Shown piece after piece: positions 51,384 through 61,173 of a stretch of 63,336 bases of DNA. Below the pieces are notes generated by a model that was given only the letters and a program-made list of their open reading frames with translations, did not search any database and was not told the DNA's origin. The stretch spans positions 1 through 63,336 of the forward strand of contig NZ_JRJU01000024.1 in NCBI RefSeq assembly GCF_000787375.1. The letters are read 5' to 3'. Source of the stretch: Halalkalibacter okhensis. Lineage in GTDB: Bacteria > Bacillota > Bacilli > Bacillales > Bacillaceae_D. Made by a program: the position numbers and the translations under genes. Numbering within the stretch: position 1 is the first letter of the stretch; each line of letters begins with the position of its first letter.

Positions 51384-52883
51384 TTATTTCCTGAATTTCA
51401 CCAAGTTTTTGTTTAATTCTTTTGTCTGTGTATATACGTTTTGATAAAGCTCAAACAGTTCTTTGTACTGCTCTACATTCTCTGCTATTGGCGTAAATTC
51501 TTTGTCGACCTTTAAGAATGTATCCGCACATTCTTGTAATGAGTCAAACCATCCACATCCGAACGCAGCAAGCATAGCCGCTCCCATACCTGGCCCTTGT
51601 TCGCTTGATAGCTTTACGATTTTCGCATCAAAAATATCGGCTTGCATTTGCAACCATGTTTCATTTTTGGCGCCGCCACCTATAGAAACGACCGTATCTA
51701 TTGTTTTGCCGTGTTCACGGAAAATCTTCACCGAATCATTTAAAGAGAACGTGATTCCTTCCAATACTGCCCGAACGAAATCTTTACGCTCATGCGAGCT
51801 ATCCATTCCGATAAAACTTCCACGTATCGTTGAATCAACATGTGGTGTTCTTTCACCCACTAAATAAGGAGTGAATAATAATCCATTTGCTCCAGGAGGA
51901 ACGGTGTCTAACTCTGCTAATAATTCTGTAAAACTTTCATTCTTAGCAAACACCTCTTTAAACCAGCTAAGACTAAAACCCGCAGCAAGTGTTACACCCA
52001 TTGTATAAAAGCTGTCGGGGGCACCATGGTTAAAATAATGGACTGTACCTTGGAAGTCTTTATCATCACTTGACTCATAAGAAAGCACCACACCTGATGT
52101 CCCAATACTAGCCAGTGTTTTTCCCTCTTCAAGAATGCCTGATCCGATCGCTCCACAAGCATTATCGGCTCCACCTGCAAACACACGCGTTTTAGCAGTC
52201 AATCCCATATTCTCAGCAACGTCAGGAAGAACCGTGCCCACTTCCTCATGTGATCCAACTAATGGAGGGCAAAAAGTAGCCGGCAGTTCAAAGATTTCAC
52301 AAATATCTGTGCTCCATTCCTTTTTTGAAACATCCAGTAATAACGTACCAGCTGCATCTGAATAGTCCATATGAAGCTTCCCTGTCAGCTTCAAACGAAC
52401 GTAATCCTTTGGCAACACAAACGTCGTTGCTTTTTCAAACAGAGCAGGCTCATTCTTTTTCACCCATAATATTTTCGGCAGGGTAAATCCTTCTAATGCA
52501 GGATTTTTCGTTAACTGAAGAAGTCTTTCCTCCCCAACTTGTTCATAAATCTCCTGGCACTCTTTCGTCGTCCGAGTATCATTCCACAAGATCGCATTAC
52601 GCAAAGGTTCTTGGTTTTCGTCTAAAAGTACAAGCCCGTGCATCTGTCCTGAAAAACTAATCCCTTCGATGTCTGTTCGATCTCCGCTAAAATTACTTAA
52701 CAGATCAGCGATTCCTGATACCGTTTGATTTACCCAATCTTCTGGCTTTTGTTCACTATATCCCGTCTTTTCTTGAATTAACGGATAGTCTTTTGAAACT
52801 TCTTTCGTTACTTCTCCGTTTTGATCTACAAGTAGAATTTTAACTGCACTTGTCCCTAAATCTACCCCGATTACATATTTCAT
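51384..52883 (-). CDS. xylB: Xylulokinase
   Basis: A 499-residue FGGY-family kinase, the length of B. subtilis XylB. N-terminal ATPase fold begins YVIGVDLGTSAVKILLVDQ; GISFSGQMHGLVLLDE is the xylulose-specific QMHG motif; ADNACGAIGSGI and ASIGTSGVV follow in the C-terminal half. It makes xylulose-5-phosphate. It stands alone: no xylose isomerase gene is in the window. A XylR-type operator lies 30 bases upstream of the start. Confidence 0.95.
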   Translation of the reverse strand: MKYVIGVDLGTSAVKILLVDQNGEVTKEVSKDYPLIQEKTGYSEQKPEDWVNQTVSGIADLLSNFSGDRTDIEGISFSGQMHGLVLLDENQEPLRNAILWNDTRTTKECQEIYEQVGEERLLQLTKNPALEGFTLPKILWVKKNEPALFEKATTFVLPKDYVRLKLTGKLHMDYSDAAGTLLLDVSKKEWSTDICEIFELPATFCPPLVGSHEEVGTVLPDVAENMGLTAKTRVFAGGADNACGAIGSGILEEGKTLASIGTSGVVLSYESSDDKDFQGTVHYFNHGAPDSFYTMGVTLAAGFSLSWFKEVFAKNESFTELLAELDTVPPGANGLLFTPYLVGERTPHVDSTIRGSFIGMDSSHERKDFVRAVLEGITFSLNDSVKIFREHGKTIDTVVSIGGGAKNETWLQMQADIFDAKIVKLSSEQGPGMGAAMLAAFGCGWFDSLQECADTFLKVDKEFTPIAENVEQYKELFELYQNVYTQTKELNKNLVKFRK

Positions 52884-52910
52884 GACTTCTCCTCACCTTC
52901 CTGAAAATCC

Positions 52911-52937
52911 TTAGTTCGTTTGTTAGACAAACAAAGT
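52911..52937 (-). promoter_or_regulatory. Candidate XylR operator before xylB
   Basis: TTAGTTCGTTTGTTAGACAA, continuing ACAAAGTT, contains perfect GTTTGT-TAG-ACAAAC (52918-52932). It resembles the XylR operator of Bacillus and shares TTAGTT and TAGACAAAC with the site before the sugar-binding protein gene. Confidence 0.65.
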
Positions 52938-53012
52938 TCGAAAGTTTTATGGTAATTAAAGAATTTTCCCTTATAATAATAAATGACTTTTCATTTAATA
53001 GGAGGTACTACT

Positions 53013-53621
53013 ATGAGTCGAGCATTATACAGCATCTTAGAATGGATCACACGTTTTGCGTACATAAATCTTTTATGGATTTTCTTTACTTTAGCCGGCG
53101 GAATCATTCTCGGATTATTCCCTGCTACCATTGCTATGTTTTCTCTAATAAGACAATGGTTAAAAGGTCGTTCAGATCTGCCTGTCTTTCACTCCTTTTG
53201 GCAATATTACAAGAGTGAGTTTGCCAAAAGCAACCGTTTAGGGATACTGTTATATCTCATTTCCTTTATTTTCATATTCAATATTTTCTTTCTTCAAGCA
53301 AACATTGGTGAATTGCTTACATGGACAGCCGCACCACTTTTAGCAGGCTTACTACTCTTTATTTTAATCCTATTTTATTTGTTTCCTGCTTATGTCCATT
53401 TTGATTTGAAGGTATTGCAAATTATTAAAAACGCTTTTCTAACTATGTTAGTTAGTCCCTTGCATACCTTCTTCATCCTTGTCAGCCTAGGAGCCTTTTA
53501 CGTTATCGTAACGGTTATCCCCCCATTAGGCATTGTTTTTGGTGCTAGTTTTTATAGCTTCATTACCTTATGGGCTGCTCTTAATGCCTTCGGACGGATT
53601 CAACAAAAGCACGATGTTTAA
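53013..53621 (+). CDS. yesL: YesL/DUF624 family membrane protein
   Basis: A 202-residue protein with five or six membrane segments and the family N-terminus LEWITRFAYINLLWIFFTLAGG-like pattern. DUF624 proteins recur beside CUT1 sugar transporters and glycosidases; their role is not established. AGGAGG lies seven bases before the ATG at 53013. It is divergent from xylB and convergent with the permease genes. Confidence 0.85.
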   Translation: MSRALYSILEWITRFAYINLLWIFFTLAGGIILGLFPATIAMFSLIRQWLKGRSDLPVFHSFWQYYKSEFAKSNRLGILLYLISFIFIFNIFFLQANIGELLTWTAAPLLAGLLLFILILFYLFPAYVHFDLKVLQIIKNAFLTMLVSPLHTFFILVSLGAFYVIVTVIPPLGIVFGASFYSFITLWAALNAFGRIQQKHDV

Positions 53622-53660
53622 AGAATCACCTGTCTTTTTTAGAGAAGGCGGGTGATTCTT
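53621..53660. terminator. Shared terminator of yesL and the ABC permease operon
   Basis: Ten-base arms AAGAATCACC and GGTGATTCTT around a 20-base loop, T-rich on plus. Confidence 0.75.
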
Positions 53661-53662
53661 TT

Positions 53663-54484
53663 TTACCCTTTTACGGCACTAGATGAAATACCTTCAACGA
53701 TTTTGTTACTGAAGAATAAGAAAGCAATCAGAATTGGTAACACACTAATGACAAGAGTGGCTCCAATTGCGCCCCAATCGGTCATATATTGTCCAACAAA
53801 GTTTTGAATCCCTACTGTCAATGTTTTGTAATTATCCGAACTAATAAATGTATTAACAAACACAAACTCATTCCAGTTGTAGATCATGTTAATAATTGCC
53901 GTAGTCGCAAGAACTGGAGCAGAAAGCGGCAAAATAATTCTAAAGAACATTCTATGAAGACTTGCTCCATCAATAATAGCTGCTTCTTCAATCTCTTTCG
54001 GAATGGAATAATAAAAACCAAGCAAAATCATCATTGTAATAGGCAAATTGTAAGCCGTATACGTCAGAACAATCGAAATCGGATTATTGATTAGGTTCAC
54101 ATTTAAAAACATATTAAAAAGTGGAATTAATGAAGAATGGATTGGAATCATTAACCCTACCATAAATAAACCTAAAACGAGTTTGCTTAGTTTCCACTTC
54201 ATTCTAGTAATAACAAAGACCGCCATACTTGCAAATAATAATGTAAATAAAATTGAAACGCCTGTAATCCAAATACTGTTCCAAAAGTAATTGCCTATTC
54301 CACCTTCCCATACAGCTAGGTAGTTTTCCCATCTAATTTCCTGTGGAAGTGCAAAAGGTGAACCAGCAAAAATTTCACGATTGCTCTTTAAAGAGAAAAG
54401 GAACAACCAAACAATAGGGAAAATTTGAAAAACGGCAACAATACCTAAACAAAGATATAGAAAAAAGTATCCTATACGCCCCAT
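53663..54484 (-). CDS. Sugar ABC transporter permease, CUT1 (MsmG/AraQ type)
   Basis: A 273-residue permease with six membrane segments and the EAA loop EEAAIIDGASLHRMFFRIILP at about 185-205. It forms the transmembrane pore with the MsmF-type partner encoded 15 bases upstream. GGGAGG precedes the ATG. No ATPase gene is present, so a shared MsmX-type ATPase encoded elsewhere is likely. Substrate inferred as xylo-oligosaccharides from xylR and the xylosidase gene. Confidence 0.9.
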   Translation of the reverse strand: MGRIGYFFLYLCLGIVAVFQIFPIVWLFLFSLKSNREIFAGSPFALPQEIRWENYLAVWEGGIGNYFWNSIWITGVSILFTLLFASMAVFVITRMKWKLSKLVLGLFMVGLMIPIHSSLIPLFNMFLNVNLINNPISIVLTYTAYNLPITMMILLGFYYSIPKEIEEAAIIDGASLHRMFFRIILPLSAPVLATTAIINMIYNWNEFVFVNTFISSDNYKTLTVGIQNFVGQYMTDWGAIGATLVISVLPILIAFLFFSNKIVEGISSSAVKG

Positions 54485-54499
54485 TACATAAACCTCCCT

Positions 54500-55378
54500 T
54501 TAATATTGAATCTCTTCTTTATCAGCTGTTAGCTTACGGACAACGACTGTAACGACCAATGTAATAATTAACAACATGAATCCAACAGCACTTCCGTAAC
54601 CAAAGTTGTAGTTTCCAAATGCAAGTTTATACATATACGAGGCCATTACCTCACTTGCTCCATTTGGCCCACCGCCGGTCATAACGTAAATTAAATCAAA
54701 ATACTTTAGTGAACCAACAATAGCAAGAACGACTGTTACTTTTACAACACCCATTATTAAAGGCAATTTTATGCGAGTTGCAATTTGAAACGGCGTTGCT
54801 CCGTCAATTTTTGCTGCCTCTACCATTGATTCTGGAATTCCCTTAAGAGCTGCATAGTAAATAAGAATATAAAAACCAGCATATTGCCACAAAATTGGGA
54901 TGAAAATCGAATAAAGAACAATATTAGGATCTGCAAGCCATAATGGCGGGTTTTGAACCCCTAATGACGCAAGAATTGTGTTCAGCATTCCATTTGATGG
55001 ATTATAAATTTTAATCCAAAGTTGCGCGATCGCTACTGATGAAAGTAGCATTGGAATTAAATAAATCTTCCTTAAAATGTCTGCACCTTTAATTTTTGAT
55101 GCTAATATCATTGAAACTGCTAAATATATAACAAGACTTAAAGTTGAAAATACTGCTAACAAAAAGGAGTGACCAGCACTTTGCCAGAACTTCCCGTCTT
55201 GAATGACGTTAATATAATTTTCTAAACCAATGAACTGCATTGCACCAATTCCATCCCACTTCATCAACCCATAATACCCGGTTAAAATTAAAGGAATGAA
55301 AATTAAAATACTTACTAACAACAATGCAGGGAGAAGATATAAAGATATAAACCACTTATTGGACATGACTCTGTTCAT
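54500..55378 (-). CDS. Sugar ABC transporter permease, CUT1 (MsmF/AraP type)
   Basis: A 292-residue permease with six membrane segments and the EAA loop VEAAKIDGATPFQIATRIKLP. Start after GGGGG; an internal Met at codon 5 is also possible. It is the second gene of the binding protein-permease-permease unit. Confidence 0.9.
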   Translation of the reverse strand: MNRVMSNKWFISLYLLPALLLVSILIFIPLILTGYYGLMKWDGIGAMQFIGLENYINVIQDGKFWQSAGHSFLLAVFSTLSLVIYLAVSMILASKIKGADILRKIYLIPMLLSSVAIAQLWIKIYNPSNGMLNTILASLGVQNPPLWLADPNIVLYSIFIPILWQYAGFYILIYYAALKGIPESMVEAAKIDGATPFQIATRIKLPLIMGVVKVTVVLAIVGSLKYFDLIYVMTGGGPNGASEVMASYMYKLAFGNYNFGYGSAVGFMLLIITLVVTVVVRKLTADKEEIQY

Positions 55379-55490
55379 ACCAATTAACCCCCTATCTAGA
55401 GAATGGAAAAGGACATTCCAAAAGGAATCGTCCTTTTCATAACATACTTGATGATTTCTTCGTATTTTATTATGAAGAGCTTACAAAATC

Positions 55491-56813
55491 TTATTCAGCT
55501 GAAAGAGCTTCTTCATGTTGTTTCGCAAACTCTTCAGGTGTAATTTGGCCACCGAATAACGATTGAATTAAATCTAGGTGTGTTTGCGCTACAGATGCCG
55601 TCATTTGCACATCAGCATAAAGAGTTAAGTTTGTTGCATCATTTAGATCTTGTAATACTTCTACATACATATCTGGAAGGTCTAGGCTTTCACCATCAAC
55701 GATTGTTGCTGGAATAACACCTGCTTCAGATACTGCACGTGAACCCCATTGTTCAACAAAGTAACTTGCAAATTGTTTTGCTTCTTCTTGTACATCTGAA
55801 TCCTCAGCGACAAATAATCCAACTCCAGGTCCACCTACGAAACTATTCACGTCACCTTCTCCATCGACCGTTGGGAACTTGAAGTAGCCAACATTATCTC
55901 TGAATTCCTGTGGTACGTCTTCATTTGTCGTGTAATTTGGTAAATCCCAAGTTGCAATCATATACATAGCTGATTGTTCGTTCATAAACATACTTTTTGC
56001 TTCTTCATCCGCAAGACCATTGAATCCGTTTACAAATGCATTGCTATCAACCATTTCTTGAACTTTAGCTGCCGCTTCCACTAATGCCGGGTCTTCAAAT
56101 GTTCCTGATCTGTTAATTGCGTTAGTCAGTACATCTGTTCCACCGATTCGATCAGCAAAGTACATGTACCACATTGACCCAGTCCAGCGGTCTCCGTTGC
56201 CTAATGCGATTGGTTGTACATTGTTTTCATTTAATGTTGCAATCACTTGCTCGAACTCTTCGTATGTTGTTGGAGCTTCAAGATTGTACTCATCAAAAAT
56301 GGCTTTATTATAGTAAACATAAACTGTATTTAACTCTAAAGGTAGTCCATATGTTTGGCCATCCTTTTCATATGCTTCAAGAGTTCCAGCTACGAATTCA
56401 TCTCGCAGTCCATCCTCTAACATATCATCTAATGGAGTAAATTTATTTCCTTCTACGAATGGATCTAGGTAACCTGCTGCCCACGTCATCCCTACATCAG
56501 GAAGTTCATTAGCTGCAGATAATACTGTAATTTGATCTTTGTATTGCTCATTACTTAGAACTTGAAGATCAATAGAGATGTTTTCGTTTTCTGCTTCAAA
56601 GTCTGCAATGATTTCATTAACAATTCGGTGATGTTCCGCTGAGCTACCTTGTGGCCATAGATGCATAAATTCAACTGTAGCTGCATCTCCTGCTGTTGCG
56701 CCTCCCGTAGCATTTTCTTCTGCCGCGTCGTCAGTTCCACCTGAACAACCAGTAGCAATTAATGTTCCCGCCATTAAAGCAAATAACGTTGTAACCGCTT
56801 TCCCTTTAAACAT
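55491..56813 (-). CDS. Sugar ABC transporter substrate-binding lipoprotein, CUT1
   Basis: A 440-residue lipoprotein: signal MFKGKAVTTLFALMAGTLIA, lipobox TGCSGG, acidic linker, then a family 1 solute-binding domain (VEFMHLWPQGSSAEHHRIVN; MYMIATWDLPNY). First gene of the transporter unit, with AAGGGGG upstream. A XylR-like operator lies upstream and a near-perfect cre lies inside codons 4-8, so both induction by xylose and catabolite repression are likely. Xylo-oligosaccharide binding is inferred from the neighbours. Confidence 0.91.
   Translation of the reverse strand: MFKGKAVTTLFALMAGTLIATGCSGGTDDAAEENATGGATAGDAATVEFMHLWPQGSSAEHHRIVNEIIADFEAENENISIDLQVLSNEQYKDQITVLSAANELPDVGMTWAAGYLDPFVEGNKFTPLDDMLEDGLRDEFVAGTLEAYEKDGQTYGLPLELNTVYVYYNKAIFDEYNLEAPTTYEEFEQVIATLNENNVQPIALGNGDRWTGSMWYMYFADRIGGTDVLTNAINRSGTFEDPALVEAAAKVQEMVDSNAFVNGFNGLADEEAKSMFMNEQSAMYMIATWDLPNYTTNEDVPQEFRDNVGYFKFPTVDGEGDVNSFVGGPGVGLFVAEDSDVQEEAKQFASYFVEQWGSRAVSEAGVIPATIVDGESLDLPDMYVEVLQDLNDATNLTLYADVQMTASVAQTHLDLIQSLFGGQITPEEFAKQHEEALSAE
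56790..56803 (-). promoter_or_regulatory. cre site within the start of the binding-protein gene
   Basis: On minus GGAAAGCGGTTACA matches 13 of 14 positions of the CcpA consensus TGWAANCGNTNWCA. It would act as a roadblock just inside the gene, as the cre of B. subtilis xylA does. Confidence 0.65.
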
Positions 56814-56885
56814 TACGTAACCCCCTTGGTTATTTGTAAGAGTTAGCCTATTTGCTAACTTAAACTTAGATTATCACGAAAAACA

Positions 56886-56910
56886 TCGTTTGTCTAGTGG
56901 ATAAACTAAG
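56886..56910 (-). promoter_or_regulatory. Candidate XylR operator before the transporter operon
   Basis: On minus CTTAGTTTATCCACTAGACA, continuing AACG, shares TTAGTT and TAGACAAAC with the site before xylB. It lies about 75 bases before the binding-protein start, in the gap between it and the divergent xylR gene. Confidence 0.6.
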
Positions 56911-57053
56911 TGTAAAATAAAAAAATTCATGTTATAATGAATAAAAGGAAGCAGTTATTTTCTTCTTTTTTTCAACGATCTTCCATTAACTATTAAATAA
57001 TTGTGTTCTTTGCTTTGTTATTCTATGAAAAATAAAAGAAAGCGTGGAGAATT

Positions 57054-58241
57054 ATGAATATGACCCAAACGTTCAATCAGCACGTCGTCAAGAAAAGGAA
57101 TAAATCCTTGGTCCTTCATGCTATTAAAGAGTTCTTCCCTGTATCTAGAGCCGAACTTGCAAATAAAACCGGCCTTAATAAAGGAACAGTCTCATCTTTA
57201 GTTAATGAGTTACTGGAAGAAAACTTAATTCTTGAATCCGGTCCAGGAGTGTCAAGCGGTGGGAGAAGACCTGTCATGTTGCTATTTAACCAGTCAGCTG
57301 GCTACACCATCGGCATTGATATCGGCGTTAACTATGTTCTAGCTGTACTTACAGATTTACAGGGTGTGATCTGTAACGAGAAACGGATCAAAGTGCATAA
57401 CCCTACTTTTTCACAAACAACAGAAATACTCTTTGAAGTCATTGATGAACTAATTGCTACAGTACCTGCTAGTCCATATGGCGTGGTTGGAATCGGAATT
57501 GGTGTTCCTGGTACAGTTAGTACATCTGAAACGATTTTACTTGCTCCTAACTTAAAATGGAAAAATGTTGACTTAAAAAGTGTTATTGAAGAAAAATATA
57601 AAATTCCAGTAAAAGTGAAAAACGAAGCAAATGCCGGTGCTTATGGTGAAAAGAAATTTGGAGCTGGCCAAAAGTTCAATGACATTGTGTATATTAGTGG
57701 CGGAATCGGGATTGGTGTCGGGCTTATCTTAAACGAGAAGCTCTATAAGGGACATAATGGGTTCTCAGGTGAGCTCGGGCATATGACCATTAACATGGAT
57801 GGACCAGTCTGCAATTGCGGAAATCAAGGATGCTGGGAATTATACGCTTCCGAGCAGGCTCTATTAAGAATGGCCTCGGAAGAGAACCTTCTTCCTGAGA
57901 ATGTTACAGAACTAACATTAGAAACCGTTGTTAAGCTGGCCGAGTCCGGTGACGAAAAAACGATTAAGTTAGTCGAAAAGCTTGGGAAGAATCTAGCAAT
58001 TGGGCTTAACAATATCATTAACACATTTAACCCAGAACAAATTATCATTGGAAATCGACTTGCTGCTCTCCAAAGCTGGCTTGAAGATACAATGAAGGAA
58101 CATTTAGAGAAACAGGGATTAGCAACACTTCAAAAAGACTTACAAATCCATTTTTCTAAATTAGAAAAACGTTCTGCTGCTCTTGGGGTTGCTGCTGCTT
58201 CTGCAGAGAATTTCCTAGCAATCAATTTGGAAGAAAGTTAG
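57054..58241 (+). CDS. xylR: Xylose repressor, ROK family
   Basis: A 395-residue ROK regulator. The N-terminal helix-turn-helix is at about 30-50 (SRAELANKTGLNKGTVSSLV); the sugar-binding kinase fold follows (TIGIDIGVNYVLAVLTDL; GIGIGVPGTVS), and the zinc site is CNCGNQGCWELYAS. B. subtilis XylR has the same build and length and is released from DNA by xylose. GTGGAG precedes the ATG. Divergent from the transporter operon and upstream of the xylosidase gene. Confidence 0.9.
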   Translation: MNMTQTFNQHVVKKRNKSLVLHAIKEFFPVSRAELANKTGLNKGTVSSLVNELLEENLILESGPGVSSGGRRPVMLLFNQSAGYTIGIDIGVNYVLAVLTDLQGVICNEKRIKVHNPTFSQTTEILFEVIDELIATVPASPYGVVGIGIGVPGTVSTSETILLAPNLKWKNVDLKSVIEEKYKIPVKVKNEANAGAYGEKKFGAGQKFNDIVYISGGIGIGVGLILNEKLYKGHNGFSGELGHMTINMDGPVCNCGNQGCWELYASEQALLRMASEENLLPENVTELTLETVVKLAESGDEKTIKLVEKLGKNLAIGLNNIINTFNPEQIIIGNRLAALQSWLEDTMKEHLEKQGLATLQKDLQIHFSKLEKRSAALGVAAASAENFLAINLEES

Positions 58242-58292
58242 GGGGGATGTCATTAACCAATAAATTATCCAACTACTTGTTGGGAATACAAT

Positions 58293-58305
58293 TGTAAGCG
58301 TTACA
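58293..58305 (+). promoter_or_regulatory. cre-like/LacI-type palindrome before the xylosidase gene
   Basis: TGTAAGCGTTACA, a palindrome around a central GCG, close to the CcpA site though one base shorter than the consensus. It lies 25 bases before the xylosidase start, where a bound repressor would block elongation. Confidence 0.5.
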
Positions 58306-58330
58306 AAAATAAATTTAGAGGTGAATAATT

Positions 58331-59938
58331 ATGTCATTAATCCAAAATCCGATCTTAACAGGCTTTAACCCAGACCCGAGTATTTGCCGTGCCGGTGAAG
58401 ACTACTATATTGCCGTATCTACATTTGAATGGTTTCCTGGTGTTGGAATCTATCATTCAAAAGACTTAAAAAACTGGCGTCTTGTTTCTAGACCATTAAA
58501 TCGACTTAGCCAACTGAATATGATGGGAAATCCAGATTCCGGCGGAATTTGGGCACCGGCACTCTCTTATAGTGACGGGAAATTTTGGCTCATTTATACA
58601 GATGTAAAGGTAACAGAGGGGCAATGGAAAGATAGCCATAACTATCTAGTAACGTGTGATACGATTGACGGAGAATGGTCAGAACCTATTCATATGAACA
58701 GCTCGGGATTTGATCCTTCATTATTCCATAATGATGACGGCAAAAAGTATTTTGTGAATATGGTATGGGATCATCGCGTTTCTAACCATAATTTCTACGG
58801 AATCGTCTTACAAGAATACAGTGTAGAAGAAGAGAAACTTGTTGGAAAAAAAGAAATTATCTTTACGGGTACAGATATTAAACTAACGGAAGCACCACAT
58901 CTATATAAAGTAAATGGCTATTATTATTTACTAACAGCAGAAGGCGGCACGAAATATGACCACCAGGCAACCATTGCCCGTTCAAAGGATTTATGGGGTC
59001 CATATGAAGTACACCCGGAGAATCCGTTAATTACATCTTTTCCTTATCCACGAAACCCGTTGCAAAAAGCAGGGCATGCATCCATTGTTCAGACGCATAC
59101 AGATGAATGGTTCCTTGTCCATTTAACAGGCCGACCATTACCAAGAGAAGGACAACCTCTCTTAGATCCGCGCGGCTTCTGTCCACTAGGAAGAGAAACG
59201 GCGATTCAACGCCTTGAGTGGAAAAATGACTGGCCGTATGTTGTTGGCGGCAATCAGCCGGCTCTTGAAGTTGAGGGACCTGCCATTGAAGAGGTTAAAT
59301 GGGAAAAGGACTTTGATGAGAAAGATGATTTTGATAAAGAAGAATTAAACTTGCATTTCCAAACGTTACGAATCCCTCTTGGGGAAAATACAGTTTCATT
59401 GAAAGACCGTCCAGGACACCTACGTCTATATGGAAAAGAGTCACTCACATCAAAATTTACACAAGCTTATGTGGCAAGACGTTGGCAGCACTTTAATTTC
59501 ACGGCCGAAACCAAAGTCGCTTTCAACCCTGAATCGTTCCAACAAGCAGCAGGGCTTGTTAACTATTACAATACACAAAACTGGACGGCACTCCAAGTAA
59601 CTTGGAACGAAGAAAAAGGTCGAATTCTTGACCTCATGACATGCGATAACTTTACGTTTGACCAGCCTTTAAAGGGTGACGAAATTATGATTCCTGAAGA
59701 TGTTGAGTATGTTTATTTACAAGTGAACGTAAACACGAATACGTATAGATACTCTTATTCGTTTGATGGTACTAATTGGACAGAGATCGCAATTGATTTT
59801 TATTCTTACAAATTATCTGATGATTATATCCAAGGCGGAGGCTTTTTCACAGGTGCATTTGTTGGAATGCAATGCCAAGATACTTCTGGACAACACCTGC
59901 CTGCTGACTTTGACTACTTTGTTTATAAAGAAAAATAA
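58331..59938 (+). CDS. xynB: Intracellular beta-xylosidase, GH43
   Basis: A 535-residue glycoside hydrolase. The five-blade propeller carries the catalytic triad D15 (NPDPSICR), D128 (SGFDPSLF) and E187 (KLTEAPHLY), the same numbers as in Geobacillus XynB3. A C-terminal beta-sandwich (about 330-535) completes the active site in this subfamily. There is no signal peptide, so it works inside on imported xylo-oligosaccharides. AGAGGTG precedes the ATG. It lies 89 bases after xylR. Confidence 0.95.
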   Translation: MSLIQNPILTGFNPDPSICRAGEDYYIAVSTFEWFPGVGIYHSKDLKNWRLVSRPLNRLSQLNMMGNPDSGGIWAPALSYSDGKFWLIYTDVKVTEGQWKDSHNYLVTCDTIDGEWSEPIHMNSSGFDPSLFHNDDGKKYFVNMVWDHRVSNHNFYGIVLQEYSVEEEKLVGKKEIIFTGTDIKLTEAPHLYKVNGYYYLLTAEGGTKYDHQATIARSKDLWGPYEVHPENPLITSFPYPRNPLQKAGHASIVQTHTDEWFLVHLTGRPLPREGQPLLDPRGFCPLGRETAIQRLEWKNDWPYVVGGNQPALEVEGPAIEEVKWEKDFDEKDDFDKEELNLHFQTLRIPLGENTVSLKDRPGHLRLYGKESLTSKFTQAYVARRWQHFNFTAETKVAFNPESFQQAAGLVNYYNTQNWTALQVTWNEEKGRILDLMTCDNFTFDQPLKGDEIMIPEDVEYVYLQVNVNTNTYRYSYSFDGTNWTEIAIDFYSYKLSDDYIQGGGFFTGAFVGMQCQDTSGQHLPADFDYFVYKEK

Positions 59939-59951
59939 TACCTTATTCACC

Positions 59952-59985
59952 AACCCACATGCCCAAAGTGACATGTGGGTTTATT
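59952..59985 (+). terminator. Terminator of xynB
   Basis: Ten-base perfect arms AACCCACATG and CATGTGGGTT, loop of ten, then TATT; weak T-tract. Confidence 0.65.
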
Positions 59986-60014
59986 CATTAGAACGTTGCT
60001 AATCAAACGCCGAA

Positions 60015-60054
60015 AAGGACATTAAAAAGTCACACCCGACTTTTTAATGTCCTT
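60015..60054. terminator. Terminator of the epimerase gene
   Basis: Seventeen-base perfect arms AAGGACATTAAAAAGTC and GACTTTTTAATGTCCTT with a six-base loop. Confidence 0.85.
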
Positions 60055-60082
60055 ACTCTTTTCATATTTGTCAGAGCCCCGT

Positions 60083-61129
60083 TTACTCAACCGAAAACCG
60101 GTATTTCGTTGTTGTGTTATACTTCTCACCTTTATCTAATACAATAGAAGGAAAGCTTGGTTGATGAATCGCATCTGGATGGTGTTGCGTCTCAAGACAC
60201 ACACCTATATGCTTTCTAGCTTGTACTCCTCTAATACCAAACGTATTTGCCATCATATTAGACGTATATAACACGACACACGGTTCATCTGTTTCCACAA
60301 CAAGCTTTCTGCCACTTTGCTGGTCAACTAAACGAATTTCTTCTTGGTGGTTCGCACTAAGAACCAGTGGGTGATCATAGCCACCCCCAACAAGTTGGTT
60401 TTGCGGATGTGTTGAGGTGACACCGTCTTCTAACAATCTTCCTTTTCTAAAATCAAACGCTGTATTCTCAACTTCTATTAATTCTCCTGTTGGAAGTAGC
60501 GTCTCACTTAATTCAATCAGTTGATCGCTCTTTACTGTTAACTCATGCCCGAGAATGTCTCTTTTCACATCTCCACTTAAGTTAAAATAAGAGTGATTGG
60601 TTAAGTTAAGTAATGTCTTTTTGTCGGTTACCGCATGATAAGAAATAATCAACTCATTGTCATTATTTAATAGATACGTAACCATCACTTTAACATTGCC
60701 TGGATACCCTTGGTCCCCATCTAGACTTTCATGGATGAACGTTACCTTGACCTCATTTGTGCTCTCTTCGGTTTCAGCATCCCAAAGTACTTTGTCAAAA
60801 CCTTTGTTACCACCATGAAGGTGATTTTCTCCTTCACTTTTTGGAAGGTGGTACGTTTCTTTGTCCAGTTCAAACTCTGATTGGCCAATCCTACCTGCCA
60901 CTCGCCCAACGACACAACCAAAATAAGGAGAGTGATTCACGTATTCTTCAATTGTGTCAAAGCCCAAAACGACATTTTCTATCATGCCTTGGTGGTCCGG
61001 CGTAAGAATTTTCGTGATCGTACAACCATAATTGATACAAGTTACTTCCATTCCATGGTCATTTTTCAGAAAGAAAGACTTTACTTCCTTGCCTTCTATT
61101 TCTCCGAAAATCCCCTCACTAATATGCAT
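60083..61129 (-). CDS. galM: Aldose 1-epimerase (galactose mutarotase family)
   Basis: A 348-residue mutarotase. The substrate residues are in LLNLTNHSYFNLSGD (His), GGYDHPLVL (Asp/His) and GVCLETQHHPDAIHQPSFP (catalytic Glu), and GRVAGRIG near residue 75 is typical. It interconverts alpha and beta anomers of the sugar freed by the xylosidase, or of other aldoses. Start at 61129 follows AAAGGAGG. It lies 44 bases after the transketolase gene on the same strand and may be cotranscribed with it. Confidence 0.92.
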   Translation of the reverse strand: MHISEGIFGEIEGKEVKSFFLKNDHGMEVTCINYGCTITKILTPDHQGMIENVVLGFDTIEEYVNHSPYFGCVVGRVAGRIGQSEFELDKETYHLPKSEGENHLHGGNKGFDKVLWDAETEESTNEVKVTFIHESLDGDQGYPGNVKVMVTYLLNNDNELIISYHAVTDKKTLLNLTNHSYFNLSGDVKRDILGHELTVKSDQLIELSETLLPTGELIEVENTAFDFRKGRLLEDGVTSTHPQNQLVGGGYDHPLVLSANHQEEIRLVDQQSGRKLVVETDEPCVVLYTSNMMANTFGIRGVQARKHIGVCLETQHHPDAIHQPSFPSIVLDKGEKYNTTTKYRFSVE

Positions 61130-61173
61130 AAATACCTCCTTTCTACTACTCACTCATCCATTTACTTTGATTA

